This document shows, in pieces, positions 36,667-43,304 of a DNA stretch of 64,000 bases. The DNA comes from Anaerostipes hadrus ATCC 29173 = JCM 17467 (lineage in GTDB: Bacteria; Bacillota; Clostridia; Lachnospirales; Lachnospiraceae). The stretch is from NCBI RefSeq assembly GCF_030296915.1, contig NZ_AP028031.1:2301001-2365000 (forward strand), in the 5' to 3' direction. Each line of letters begins with the position of its first letter. The first letter of the stretch is position 1. The notes under the pieces are model-generated. The model searched no databases and was not told the origin of the DNA. It saw nothing but the letters and a program-made list of their open reading frames with translations. A program made the position numbers and the translations under genes.

Positions 36667-37554
36667 ATGCCAGAAATACAAACTAACAATCTTGTCGATC
36701 ATGGACAGTTAAAAATACAGGTAACTTCAGGACAAAGAGCCGTCCCGATCCCTAACGCTACGATCGAGATTTCTTATACTGGTGATCCTGATTCTGTTCT
36801 TGAGACTGTATCTACTGATGAAAATGGGCAGACACCTGTCGTTGACCTCCCTGCTCCTCCCGTGGAATACAGCATGTCTCCGAGTGAAAATCAGCCTTAT
36901 TCTGAATATAATCTAAAAATACATTCTGATGAATATAAACCTGTCACGATCTCAGGTGCACAGATTCTTTCTGGTGTGGAAGGCCTGCAGCCTGTTTCCA
37001 TGATTCCTGAAGAAACCCACACTCCAACAGAAGAACACCCGATCGTGATCGGTCCGCATACCTTATGGGGTAATTATCCTCCCAAGATTGCGGAATCTGA
37101 GATCAAGCCAGTCAACGAAAGTGGTGAGATTGTTTTAAGCAGGGTTGTGATCCCTGAATATATTATTGTTCATGATGGTCCTGTCGGTGATAAAACTGCG
37201 CAAAATTATTATGTCCGCTACAAAGATTACATCAAAAATGTTGCTGCCTGTGAGATTTATTCCACTTGGCCAAGGGCAACGCTTGAAGCAAATATTCTTG
37301 CGATCATGTCATTTACTTTGAATCGTGTGTATACAGAATGGTATAGAAATAAAGGGCATGATTTTACGATCACATCTTCTACAGCTTATGATCATAAATT
37401 CATTCCTGGAAAAACAACTTATAATTCTATTAATACGATCGTTGATGAGATTTTTGCAGATTATCTGTCTCGTCCAAATGTGAGACAGCCGATCCTTACT
37501 CAGTATTGTGATGGGAAGAAGGTGTCTTGTCCGGAATGGATGACCTTACTGTAA
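36667..37554 (+). pseudogene. SpoIID-like/spore cortex-type protein, truncated at the prophage boundary
   Basis: About 295 residues from ATG 36667 (GAGG upstream). The C-terminal half holds a SpoIID/LytB-like domain (VRYKDYIKNVAACEIYSTWP, ANILAIMSFTLNRV, TSSTAYDHKF). Relatives continue past the phrase CPEWM with a WGSKYLG-like stretch and then a peptidoglycan-binding part. Here the frame ends four residues later (TLL, stop at 37552-37554). The break coincides with the start of phage DNA, so integration most likely removed the 3' end. Which function was lost is inferred. Confidence 0.75.
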
Positions 37555-37560
37555 GTGCGT
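37528..37560. other. probable left attachment junction of the prophage
   Basis: The last host-like codons (TGT CCG GAA TGG ATG) give way to unrelated bases and a stop at 37554, followed by a terminator and phage genes on the other strand. The attachment core should lie in this stretch. The matching right junction is outside the window, so it cannot be delimited. Confidence 0.5.
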
Positions 37561-37566
37561 ATTAAG

Positions 37567-37596
37567 AAAAATAGCCAGGAAATCCCTGACTATTTT
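37567..37596. terminator. bidirectional terminator at the prophage left end
   Basis: Inverted repeat AAAATAGCCAGG / CCTGACTATTTT (one mismatch) with a short loop. Confidence 0.8.
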
Positions 37597-37784
37597 CGCT
37601 TTTCAACAAACTCTTTCATCATCTTTGTTAACTGGCTTGCCTGGCTGACGCCTTCTTCTTCACAAGCTCTCGCAAATTCTTCTACTACTTCTCTTTTTAA
37701 TTTATAAGATTTTGACATCCAACCAGCTTTTTTCTCATATTTTTTTGTTGCTATTGTTTGTGGTGTTGGTTTTCCTACTGGCAC
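37590..37784 (-). CDS. small ribbon-helix-helix (Arc-like) regulator
   Basis: 64 residues, starting at GTG 37784 with AAGGAG 7 nt upstream. The pattern SYKLKREVVEEFARACEEEG followed by VSQASQLTKMMKEFVEK fits a ribbon-helix-helix fold: a short strand and two helices. Such proteins bind palindromic operators as dimers. It is the last of a three-gene operon whose promoter carries a 20-bp palindrome, so autoregulation is likely but unproven. Confidence 0.68.
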   Translation of the reverse strand: MPVGKPTPQTIATKKYEKKAGWMSKSYKLKREVVEEFARACEEEGVSQASQLTKMMKEFVEKRK

Positions 37785-37788
37785 GCTA

Positions 37789-37953
37789 TCACTCCTTTTC
37801 TTTTAAAAGATATATCATATTTATTACATTACTTACAATATTGGTAATCAATGCTATACCTGTAAACAAATCTAATCCATTTTTGACTGCCAAATAACAC
37901 AAGCACATAAATGTTATCCAGGTTGATATTGTTATTACTTTAACCATAGACAT
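37789..37953 (-). CDS. small membrane protein of the prophage left-end operon
   Basis: 54 residues with two hydrophobic stretches (about 4-23 and 29-49) and a charged end (LLKEKE). Its stop overlaps the ribosome site of the regulator gene, which argues for a real, coupled gene. The ribosome site of its own is weak. Function unknown. Confidence 0.55.
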   Translation of the reverse strand: MSMVKVITISTWITFMCLCYLAVKNGLDLFTGIALITNIVSNVINMIYLLKEKE

Positions 37954-37977
37954 TTTTTCACAGATGATTTAAAATAG

Positions 37978-38007
37978 GCAGTGGGTAGTGGGATTTACCC
38001 ACCGCCT
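37978..38007 (-). terminator. hairpin between small phage genes
   Basis: Ten-base-pair stem GGCGGTGGGT / ACCCACTGCC with one G-U pair; the following T-run is weak, so it may allow read-through to the next small genes. Confidence 0.6.
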
Positions 38008-38012
38008 TGCGA

Positions 38013-38123
38013 TTACTTAAAGAATGCTTCGTATATCATGCATATCGTAGTTACCACACTTTGAATGATGCTGAATACGAGAACCGCTTCTTTAAGTTTT
38101 CGCTTTTTCTTTTTCTTGCTCAT
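38013..38123 (-). CDS. 36-residue membrane peptide
   Basis: Begins MSKKKKKRKLKEA, then one hydrophobic stretch (VLVFSIIQSVVTTICMIY, residues 14-31). Preceded by a full AGGAGGTGAGAA ribosome site. It is the first gene behind the palindrome promoter. The size and charge resemble small toxic or signalling membrane peptides, but nothing here proves that. Confidence 0.6.
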   Translation of the reverse strand: MSKKKKKRKLKEAVLVFSIIQSVVTTICMIYEAFFK

Positions 38124-38148
38124 CTGCTTCTCACCTCCTTATGTATAT

Positions 38149-38177
38149 ATAATAACATATGGTGCACCATATGTCAA
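38149..38177 (-). promoter_or_regulatory. consensus promoter with a perfect 20-bp palindrome operator
   Basis: Minus-strand -35 TTGACA (38172-38177), 17-bp spacer, -10 TATTAT (38149-38154). A perfect palindrome, ACATATGGTG joined to CACCATATGT, occupies 38155-38174 and so fills the spacer and overlaps the -35. A bound dimeric repressor would block it. The ribbon-helix-helix protein of the same operon is a natural candidate. Confidence 0.85.
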
Positions 38178-38210
38178 TGTTTTTCCTAAATTTTCATTAT
38201 TTTTTTGCAT

Positions 38211-38240
38211 AAAAAAAGACCAGGGATTTCTCCCTGGTTT
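38211..38240 (-). terminator. endolysin gene terminator
   Basis: Hairpin ACCAGGGA / TCCCTGGT followed on the minus strand by seven T and then ATGCAAAAA. The plus-strand phrase TTTTTTGCATAAAAA beside it recurs at 39461 and 41907. Confidence 0.9.
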
Positions 38241-38242
38241 CA

Positions 38243-38941
38243 TTATTTTTTTCTGTTTGCGTACAATGCTTTGCATGTCTTCTTGCCACAGTAAGATCCT
38301 GCTGTGCTCCATCCTAATCGTTTCCAATATCTCTTAAGCTGTGCAGTCGTCATTTTTTCCCAAATACCATCTACTTCGATATTTGTTCCTGGTGTTAATT
38401 CGTTCAATTTTTTCTGCATCCATTTAATCGCACCTTTATCGGACGTCTTCTTTACTGTTGTATATTTCTCTGGATCATACGCTGGTCTTGCAAATCCGCG
38501 GATTACACTCTTGCTTCTTGTTCTTCTCATTACTGCACCGCCGTTATCATCGCTACTCTTAGATGTATTTCCTTCAATTGTCGTATATGTTCCATCCTTG
38601 TTTGCTTTTTCCACAATTCCAATATGACTCGCTCTTCCTTTTCCAAAATCCATCAAGCAGAGATCGCCTGCCTGTCCAGTTGAGTGCCAGCGATCATGTT
38701 TTTTGTAATAATTCTCTACATCCGGACAATATGCTGTTTTTTTGCCCCCGAAGAACAGATCGGATGCATTACACATCCTAAAGATATCCCATACAAATGC
38801 GCAGCACCAAGGATAAGAACTCCCTTTTACACTGTGCCCATAGTAATCTGTGTTAAATTTTACATTATTGCTGTTTGCTGGGTTTTCTTTTGTTCCAATG
38901 TAGCTTTTTGCTTTTTTAAGAATTGTGCTTGCTTTTGCCAT
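38243..38941 (-). CDS. phage endolysin (CHAP domain + C-terminal binding domain)
   Basis: 232 residues. N-terminal CHAP domain (about 1-155) with catalytic Cys in SYPWCCAFVWDIF and His in ASHIGIVEK. A C-terminal region of about 70 residues (KGAIKWMQKKLNEL ... DGIWEKMTTAQLKRYWKRLGW) looks like a wall-binding module. It cuts peptidoglycan to release phage. The holin gene is adjacent, stop to start. Confidence 0.88.
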   Translation of the reverse strand: MAKASTILKKAKSYIGTKENPANSNNVKFNTDYYGHSVKGSSYPWCCAFVWDIFRMCNASDLFFGGKKTAYCPDVENYYKKHDRWHSTGQAGDLCLMDFGKGRASHIGIVEKANKDGTYTTIEGNTSKSSDDNGGAVMRRTRSKSVIRGFARPAYDPEKYTTVKKTSDKGAIKWMQKKLNELTPGTNIEVDGIWEKMTTAQLKRYWKRLGWSTAGSYCGKKTCKALYANRKK

Positions 38942-39424
38942 TTATTCTTCCTCCTCATCATTTTCCAGAATATCCGTCTGGTGCTCTACCTGTGATCTAA
39001 TATTTTTCACTAATGGTTTTAAAAATCCTGGAATTGGAACACCGATATCTTGGATGTTCTCCAAAATTGATATCACCTCATTACATGTAATCCAGATCGC
39101 CACAATGCTTGCAATCAAAAACTGAACCTTTATGTCAATTCCTATTTGTGCAGTTGAATACTTAATCATTTCATCGACGATCGCACCAACTACGACAAGC
39201 AACCACATTGCAATTTTTTTAAATATTCCACGAATAGATCTATAAGAATTTATATCCTGGTTTCTAAATTTGCTTGCGATCAATCCAGTTCCATAATCAA
39301 CCAGATTGCTTGATACCATTAGTCCGCATGGAATTGCTAATATTCCTAACAAAGACGATAAGAATGCCAATATTCCCGTTATGATTGCTTTAACATAATT
39401 TGCCTGTTCCATATTTTTCTTCAT
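38942..39424 (-). CDS. phage holin, TcdE/family 4 type
   Basis: 160 residues with three to four hydrophobic segments (about 10-36, 70-85, 99-118) and a charged C-terminus ending in EEEE. The phrase DYGTGLIASKF is typical of this holin family. It forms the membrane lesion that lets the endolysin through. Start could be either Met1 or Met5. Confidence 0.8.
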   Translation of the reverse strand: MKKNMEQANYVKAIITGILAFLSSLLGILAIPCGLMVSSNLVDYGTGLIASKFRNQDINSYRSIRGIFKKIAMWLLVVVGAIVDEMIKYSTAQIGIDIKVQFLIASIVAIWITCNEVISILENIQDIGVPIPGFLKPLVKNIRSQVEHQTDILENDEEEE

Positions 39425-39462
39425 GACCTCACTTTCCTTTCCTTAAAGAAAATTTAATTTTT

Positions 39463-39490
39463 GCATAAAAATAAGACCATTCCTGGTCTT
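39463..39490 (-). terminator. terminator upstream of holin
   Basis: Stem AAGACCA / TGGTCTT with a four-base loop followed by ATTTTTATGC on the minus strand; second copy of the TTTTTGCATAAAAA phrase. Confidence 0.75.
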
Positions 39491-39503
39491 TCTCTAATTC
39501 TTA

Positions 39504-39671
39504 TCATGTTGTTCCTCTGTCTTTCAACTGTTTATGTGTATAAGTCGCTAACTGTTTGTGTGTATAATTTTTGTTTAAGTAATTATGCGTAACAATCGTT
39601 ACAGAAATCTTTACTTTTCCATTTACAACAACGGGATTTGGAGACAATTCAACTTTTTCAATTTTTATCAT
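39504..39671 (-). CDS. small Ig-like/tail-associated protein
   Basis: 55 residues, missed by length cut-offs. The start overlaps the stop of the upstream gene (TAATG) and GGAGG is well placed. The N-terminus (VELSPNPVVVNGKVKISV) resembles the last strands of the 303-residue Ig-like protein (VTITPNPVDCGKTFVISV), so this is a small paralogue. It ends with repeated YTHKQL phrases, also seen at the end of the XkdU-like protein. Role unknown. Confidence 0.65.
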   Translation of the reverse strand: MIKIEKVELSPNPVVVNGKVKISVTIVTHNYLNKNYTHKQLATYTHKQLKDRGTT

Positions 39672-39955
39672 TAAATTACCTCCATCTTCTCCCTGTTTTT
39701 TATAATTTCATCTGCAATTTTTAATTCTATTTCTAAGGTGTACATCCTGCTTTTTTGCACTGGTTGTATTTTTGCATCAACATAATAACCATTTTTCTCT
39801 TCGTCTTTTTCGATTGTACAAACGCCTGCTGCCTCTTGCTTGCCATTATGCAACAACGAAAATTTTGCATCCTTTATCACAAAATAATCATATTGACCTA
39901 TTGAATGAACAAAATACTTTACATGTCTGTCCTCTCCTAATATGAAAGTTATCAT
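39671..39955 (-). CDS. phage protein of unknown function
   Basis: 94 residues, soluble, beta-rich (VHSIGQYDYFVIKDAKFSLL). Contains a single cysteine. Overlaps its neighbours by a few bases, so it belongs to the fibre-region operon. No recognised domain; beta content and location suggest a tail or receptor-binding accessory. Confidence 0.6.
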   Translation of the reverse strand: MITFILGEDRHVKYFVHSIGQYDYFVIKDAKFSLLHNGKQEAAGVCTIEKDEEKNGYYVDAKIQPVQKSRMYTLEIELKIADEIIKNREKMEVI

Positions 39956-40251
39956 CTTTGTACCTCCTTACATTTTGGGTACATCCTATTGAAGCATATT
40001 TTCCTTTCAACTTTTTCAAACAAGTATCCGGAAAGTGGCAACTGATGCACGCAAATGTTTTCACCTTTTACAGTATATAATAATCTTGTTATAAAGCTTT
40101 GGTTCCCTGCTTCGTCCTCTGCTATTACTTCGATCACATATTCTCCATCTATATCAAGTGGGACTGGTACATTCCACCAGTCCCCTTTGCTATGATCATA
40201 ATTCACTTCTATGCCATCGACCTTTCCGAATACTCTTTTGACCATACTCAT
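39952..40251 (-). CDS. phage Ig-like fold protein
   Basis: 99 residues. The phrase DIDGEYVIEVIAEDEAGNQSFITRLLYTV is a typical bacterial Ig-like strand pattern (the Asp-Glu-Ala-Gly-Asn turn). Ends with a lysine and arginine rich tail. Likely an accessory surface protein of tail or capsid. Confidence 0.6.
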   Translation of the reverse strand: MSMVKRVFGKVDGIEVNYDHSKGDWWNVPVPLDIDGEYVIEVIAEDEAGNQSFITRLLYTVKGENICVHQLPLSGYLFEKVERKICFNRMYPKCKEVQR

Positions 40252-40254
40252 CTC

Positions 40255-41166
40255 CTAGTTTGTAACTTCTACACTGATCACGAATGTTTTTCCACAATCT
40301 ACTGGATTTGGTGTAATCGTTACGCTCTTAATCGTAGGTGCCACTGTATTTAACGTAACGGTACGTGTTACTGTAGTTGTCTTACCAGCACCATCTTTTG
40401 CGACAACTATAATTGTGTTTGTACCTTCTGCAAGAGTAAGAGCCTTGTTGAAACTTCCATCGCTTCCAACTGTGACTGCTTCTGCTGCTCCAGAATTAAG
40501 CTTAACTGTAACTGTTACAGGACTTGAGGTTGCATCGTTGGTTGTACCTTTTACTGTGCATGCAGACTGATTTGTAACAAGTTTGTCCGTTGGGCTGGAC
40601 AATGTTAATGCAGGTGGAACTGTATCTACCTTAAATGACATTGAGCTTGTAGCTGCTGCATTTCCATCATAATCACTTGCATCAAGTTTGATTGTGTGAC
40701 TACCATCAGATAATGCTGTTGTCGGTGTATATGTACACTGATATCCTTCGGTGATTGCCGTTTTGGCAATTGAATCTCCTGTTATTTTTGTTCCACTATC
40801 AATCGTAATTCCAATTGTTGCCGGATTAACTCCTGAATCTGCATCTGTTACCTTCCAGGTAATCGTTGGTTTATTATTCGTTAAGTATGTTCCAACTGTC
40901 GGTGCTGTTATCGCAATAATAGGTGCAACTTTTTCTTTTACTTGTAAACGTAAAGATTTTCCAAGAGTTGCATCTGCTGCATCTTTTGTTGTTATGTTTC
41001 CTGCAACGTCGGTTGCTTTTACTGTTACTCCGTAATAATGTCCGGATTGATTGTACGAGCTCTTAGACGGAGCTGTTACCGTAGCTTCATACTTTCCACT
41101 TGTACTGTTAAGTGTTAACGTATACGTTTGACCGTTAATAGTCGCTTGTACTGTTTTTATAGCCAT
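40255..41166 (-). CDS. multi-domain Ig-like phage surface protein
   Basis: 303 residues from ATG 41166 (AAAGGAG upstream; the ORF could start further up at 41205, but without a ribosome site). About three to four Ig-like domains marked by DVAGN, DYDGN, DGAGK turns and PTIKSVTITPNP at the end. Many tailed phages carry such domains on tail proteins, where they bind carbohydrate. The gene begins 30 bp below crossover site A. Confidence 0.75.
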   Translation of the reverse strand: MAIKTVQATINGQTYTLTLNSTSGKYEATVTAPSKSSYNQSGHYYGVTVKATDVAGNITTKDAADATLGKSLRLQVKEKVAPIIAITAPTVGTYLTNNKPTITWKVTDADSGVNPATIGITIDSGTKITGDSIAKTAITEGYQCTYTPTTALSDGSHTIKLDASDYDGNAAATSSMSFKVDTVPPALTLSSPTDKLVTNQSACTVKGTTNDATSSPVTVTVKLNSGAAEAVTVGSDGSFNKALTLAEGTNTIIVVAKDGAGKTTTVTRTVTLNTVAPTIKSVTITPNPVDCGKTFVISVEVTN

Positions 41167-41195
41167 ATCTTTTTCTCCTTTTTCTCTGTTTTTAC

Positions 41196-41218
41196 TCAAT
41201 AGCACAACTAAATTCTGA
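41196..41218 (+). repeat. crossover site A
   Basis: Contains GCACAACTAAATTCTGA. Identical over 23 bp to site B in inverted orientation. The in-frame reading is SIAQLNSD, matching the fibre gene's crossover. Confidence 0.85.
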
Positions 41219-41543
41219 CTTAAATAACAGAATAGAATTTACAATTACTAGCATAGATTCAAAATATGCATTCACCGGAAACAGTTATAAACATAATGGA
41301 AAAGTATATATAAATGGATATTTCCATTGCAATTCTCCTAGTGTTGGGATTACAACTTGTTTTTTTGTTCCAGAAGGTTTTAGACCTAAAATAAAATGCG
41401 GATCGGCTTGCTATACCGATGATGATGTTAATTTTAATAATATTGGTGCTGTTAAAATTGACACAAATGGTGATATAACAATATATTTTCCTACAGTGTA
41501 CTCAACATGTGTATATACCTCCATAGTATATGATATAGATTAA
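41196..41543 (+). CDS. silent alternative tail-fibre C-terminus, cassette A
   Basis: Open from the crossover site to TAA at 41541-41543 but with no start codon or ribosome site. After SIAQLNS it encodes 108 residues, rich in aromatic and Gly residues, including FTGNSYKHNGKVYINGYF and FFVPEGFRPK, which resemble receptor-binding fibre tips. It is on the plus strand and would be expressed only after inversion joins it to the fibre gene start (43582-43709). Confidence 0.75.
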   Translation, partial: SIAQLNSDLNNRIEFTITSIDSKYAFTGNSYKHNGKVYINGYFHCNSPSVGITTCFFVPEGFRPKIKCGSACYTDDDVNFNNIGAVKIDTNGDITIYFPTVYSTCVYTSIVYDID

Positions 41544-41848
41544 TTTAATTTACGATAAATCATAAAATTAATCCTAACAACACCGTTTGTATCACTGGAT
41601 AATCCTATGTTTATATTTAAATTTGTATTATCCCATTGTAAAGCAGCACCTGTTACCAGACCTTGATACGCATTCCAATCACCGTTGCAAGCTGCTATAT
41701 ATAACTTTTCGTTATTTATGTCTGATATTTGCATGCCTAATGCTTTTGCAATTTCAGACTGACATCTTTGCCAGTAAATCATTTTGTTGCTTGTTCCAGA
41801 AAATACTTTTGATAAAAATGCTCTTTCAGAATTTAGTTGTGCTATTGA
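41540..41848 (-). CDS. silent alternative tail-fibre C-terminus, cassette B
   Basis: Reads SIAQLNS then 95 residues to TAA at 41540-41542 with no start at the crossover. The internal Met at 41782 is unlikely to be a true start. It ends AALQWDNTNLNINIGLSSD ... INFMIYRKLN. It faces the same way as the fibre gene but lies beyond the recombinase. Overlaps cassette A's stop by two bases, so the pair is a compact head-out unit. Confidence 0.75.
   Translation of the reverse strand, partial: SIAQLNSERAFLSKVFSGTSNKMIYWQRCQSEIAKALGMQISDINNEKLYIAACNGDWNAYQGLVTGAALQWDNTNLNINIGLSSDTNGVVRINFMIYRKLN
41826..41848 (-). repeat. crossover site B
   Basis: Inverted copy of site A, identical over 23 bp. Confidence 0.85.
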
Positions 41849-41980
41849 TATTTAATTTTTCATATTTTCTAAACAAATACATGGAGATCTGCTTCTAAAT
41901 TTAATTTTTTGCATAAAAATAAAATCTCCTTCCCTTTTAAGCAGATTTAATAGTTTATATATTAGATTGATTATTATTCT

Positions 41981-42976
41981 TTAAGCTGCATAACGAATAT
42001 ATTCATATTCAATCATATCGTCCGAAGCATCATAGTATGTACCGGCAGTCATATTAATGTCTGCATGACCTAACAAAATCGCAACATCCTGAAGCGGCAT
42101 GCCTCGCTTAATCAATTGCGTACATAACGTCCGTCGGAATTTATGCGGATGTGCATATACATTACATGATTTTCCTAAATCTCTTACAATTCGCTCGATT
42201 CCGTCTTTTCTTAATTGATCATATGGATGCCTCTTAGAAACAAAAAGTGAAATGTTATTATCTTGTCTGGCTTCTAAATATCTATTCAGATAAATCATTG
42301 CCTGATCTGATATAAACACCGTTCGCTCTTTATCTCCTTTACCAATGATCCGCACTTTCTTTCGAATAAAATCTATATCGTTTAGCTTTATACTGCTTAG
42401 TTCTGAGACACGACAACCTGTGGATGCTAACATCTCTATCAACGCCCGATCACGAATATCCTTACATGCTATACGCATACGTTCCATTTCATCAGCTGTA
42501 AACGCCTTCTTCTTTTTCTTTGTTACTTTGATTTTCTTAATTTTTCGAGTTGGATCTTTGTCAATGTACTCCTCATCAGCCAGCCAACTAAAAAACGAGG
42601 ATATCGCTGATTGCTTATTGTTTAATGATAAATTCGATATGCCTCTGCTTTGCTTATACGCATATAAAAATCCCCTAATATCGGTTGCATCTATGTCTTT
42701 TGCTTCTTTTCCAGTGAAATAATCTACAAACTGTGTTAGATGTAAATTATACTGTTCAATCGTTCTGTTGGATTTATTTTCTACAATCAGCGTTGCAAGG
42801 AACGTATCTTTTAGCTTCTTTAAACTGTCATTGTATTCCGTCAATTCCGTCGATTCTTTCTTAATCTGTACATCTCGGAACTCTTCTACCAGCACATTTT
42901 CAAGATAATCTAGCTCTTTTTTCTTGATTCTATTGCCCATTTTAATCAAAACATTGCTTATAATTCTGTCACGCAT
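41981..42976 (-). CDS. tyrosine recombinase within the fibre shufflon
   Basis: 331 residues from ATG 42976 (AAAGGAG upstream). N-terminal SAM-like core-binding domain (TIEQYNLHLTQFVDYF ... LNNKQSAISSFFSWL) and catalytic domain with Arg in STGCRVSELSS, Lys in GKGDKERTVFI, HPHKFRRTL (His-x-x-Arg), GHADI and the Tyr in AGTYYDAS. Likely carries out inversion at the A-D crossover sites. It could instead be the phage integrase, but its position between the inverted cassettes favours the shufflon role. Confidence 0.88.
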   Translation of the reverse strand: MRDRIISNVLIKMGNRIKKKELDYLENVLVEEFRDVQIKKESTELTEYNDSLKKLKDTFLATLIVENKSNRTIEQYNLHLTQFVDYFTGKEAKDIDATDIRGFLYAYKQSRGISNLSLNNKQSAISSFFSWLADEEYIDKDPTRKIKKIKVTKKKKKAFTADEMERMRIACKDIRDRALIEMLASTGCRVSELSSIKLNDIDFIRKKVRIIGKGDKERTVFISDQAMIYLNRYLEARQDNNISLFVSKRHPYDQLRKDGIERIVRDLGKSCNVYAHPHKFRRTLCTQLIKRGMPLQDVAILLGHADINMTAGTYYDASDDMIEYEYIRYAA

Positions 42977-43006
42977 AATACATTCTCCTTTGTGTGTTAT
43001 GTGTGC

Positions 43007-43050
43007 ATTATACTCTTTTCCGCTGCGGAGGATTCGTAGACTTCCGCAGC
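43007..43050 (-). promoter_or_regulatory. recombinase promoter region with hairpin next to site C
   Basis: Minus-strand -10 TATAAT at 43007-43012 about 30 bp before the start; no good -35. Just upstream an 8-bp inverted repeat GCTGCGGA / TCCGCAGC (43022-43029 and 43043-43050) overlaps crossover site C. It may regulate the recombinase or mark the site. Confidence 0.5.
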
Positions 43051-43060
43051 TAAATTCTGA
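43044..43060 (+). repeat. crossover site C
   Basis: CCGCAGCTAAATTCTGA; shares 16 of 17 bases with site D (inverted) and the last 11 bases (CTAAATTCTGA) with all four sites. Confidence 0.85.
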
Positions 43061-43298
43061 TACAAAAAGCATAATACAGTTTTTAGGCAATATGACCACA
43101 CCTAATAACTCAGAAGGTATCATTCATGCCAATTGGCCCGATAACATGGTGCCAGTAGCTATAAGAGTGAAAAAGTATGATCAATGGCGTTATAACGTAT
43201 TAGGCATGGCATTGTATGGAAAAGAATTATATTTGATAGAAATCCCTTCTGCATATCAAGGATGTCCTTGTGAAGTTATATGCTATAAGTCAAATTAA
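43044..43298 (+). CDS. silent alternative tail-fibre C-terminus, cassette C
   Basis: Reads PQLNSDTKSIIQFLGNMTTP and on to TAA at 43296-43298; 79 residues after the QLNS crossover, no start codon. Contains NWPDNMVPVAIRVKKYDQWR and two cysteines near the end. On the plus strand, tail to tail with the expressed fibre end. A C-D inversion would make it the expressed tip. Confidence 0.78.
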   Translation, partial: PQLNSDTKSIIQFLGNMTTPNNSEGIIHANWPDNMVPVAIRVKKYDQWRYNVLGMALYGKELYLIEIPSAYQGCPCEVICYKSN

Positions 43299-43304
43299 AA
43301 TATT

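Noticed and set aside
38155..38174. 20-bp palindrome as a recombination or attachment site
   Set aside because: It fits exactly between -35 and -10 boxes, so operator is the simpler reading.
41981..42976. Tyrosine recombinase as the phage integrase
   Set aside because: Possible, but it is in the late tail region between inverted cassettes and not near the attachment junction; the shufflon role explains more.
42924..43298. Plus-strand 124-codon ORF as a stand-alone gene
   Set aside because: Its first part overlaps the recombinase promoter and N-terminus without a ribosome site; only the part after crossover site C is meaningful as a silent cassette.
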